A stretch of 49,131 bases of DNA, taken from positions 1 through 49,131 of the forward strand of contig DIYF01000163.1 in the NCBI GenBank assembly GCA_002427745.1, given 5' to 3'. Both the position numbers and the translations under genes were made by a program. The DNA is from Roseivirga sp. UBA6061 (GTDB lineage: Bacteria; Bacteroidota; Bacteroidia; Cytophagales; Cyclobacteriaceae). Under the pieces are notes generated by a model that searched no databases, was not told where the DNA came from, and worked only from the letters and a program-made list of their open reading frames with translations. Positions within the stretch are counted from its first letter, which is position 1, and each line of letters opens with the position of its first letter. Positions 48,922-49,131 of the stretch are shown piece by piece.

Positions 48922-49131
48922 GAGAATCGGCCTTTGTCCAGCGGATTTTAACGGTAGAAAGCGCTCCTTTTTCAAGGCGTATGTCATCCAATACCTCAAA
49001 ACCATTCTTGATGTAAAAAAGGATAGGGGAAGGGTAAGCTTTGCCATCTGTTCTCTTGTCCCGGTTGTGATCGGTAGCCCAGCCGTTAAGTTCCGATTCT
49101 TGTTTTTTGGCTTCGTTGAGCAGTTGGCTGC
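48911..49131 (-). CDS. GNAT-like acetyltransferase, C-terminal fragment (5' end outside window)
   Basis: An open frame of about 72 codons runs into the window edge on the minus strand. It contains ATDHNRDKRTDGKAYPSPILFYIKNGFEVLDDIRLEKG, where LFYIKNGFEVLDDIRLE resembles the last strand-helix-strand of Gcn5-related N-acetyltransferases. It ends at TAA (48911-48913). The acetyl-CoA loop lies outside the window, so the family call is tentative. Confidence 0.55.
   Translation of the reverse strand, partial: SQLLNEAKKQESELNGWATDHNRDKRTDGKAYPSPILFYIKNGFEVLDDIRLEKGALSTVKIRWTKADSPTQ

Noticed and set aside
1..49131. CRISPR array, tRNA/rRNA genes, insertion sequences
   Set aside because: No regularly spaced repeats with unique spacers, no tRNA-like cloverleaf and no transposase-like protein were seen. 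The only tandem repeat is the peptide-gene array.

Overview
The window looks like a chromosomal segment of a Bacteroidota bacterium, most likely of the Cytophagales type. The signs are two secreted proteins with type IX secretion (T9SS) C-terminal sorting domains, a PadR regulator paired with a 'permease prefix' MacB/FtsX-like permease, many NarL-type and LytS/LytTR two-component systems with one-pass or TPR-containing kinases, weak Shine-Dalgarno sequences, and the long single-chain PurL. No tRNA, rRNA, CRISPR array or intact insertion sequence was seen. The left end cuts a radical SAM gene and the right end cuts a GNAT-like gene.

Layout. 1-2.3 kb: 3' part of a B12-binding radical SAM protein, a macro-domain protein and an orphan. 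2.6-6.5 kb: a four-gene operon (ferritin-like protein, a 14-cysteine protein with CX5C repeats, a DUF692/MNIO enzyme, an HvfC/BufC-type partner), which looks like a metal-dependent peptide-modification locus. 6.6-10.6 kb: household and accessory genes (heme-binding-like beta-barrel, XRE membrane regulator, CPBP protease, adenylate-kinase-like protein, GIY-YIG protein). 10.9-15.7 kb: two tandem copies of an unrecognised gene pair (orphan protein ending in CPEC/CPPC plus a multi-pass membrane protein), the second followed by a histidine kinase and a response regulator. A third copy of the whole cassette lies at 44.75-48.1 kb. 16-24 kb: orphan small proteins, a phosphatidylserine-decarboxylase-like enzyme, and a TPR kinase/regulator pair preceded by an orphan whose C-terminal 17 residues match exported peptides found further right. 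24.1-28.2 kb: a C39-peptidase ABC exporter, its adaptor, and a tandem array of two intact double-glycine peptide genes plus one decayed copy. 28.3-43.9 kb: purL, the PadR/permease pair, two mosaic T9SS proteins, a TPR lipoprotein, two esterase-like proteins (one with its catalytic residues replaced) and a LytS/LytTR pair. 44-49 kb: another orphan behind the RNA element, the third cassette, an orphan membrane-anchored protein and the GNAT fragment.

Three signals deserve attention. (1) A CPPC-tail protein / 7-TM-like protein / kinase / regulator cassette is present in three paralogous forms. (2) A structured leader-RNA-like element, with helices conserved by compensatory change, sits 16-26 nt in front of four unrelated orphan genes. 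(3) A 17-residue acidic tail is shared without gaps by the cores of two GG-leader peptides and the C-terminus of a larger protein encoded with its own two-component system. All functional interpretation of these is inference from sequence and gene order, since no searches could be run.
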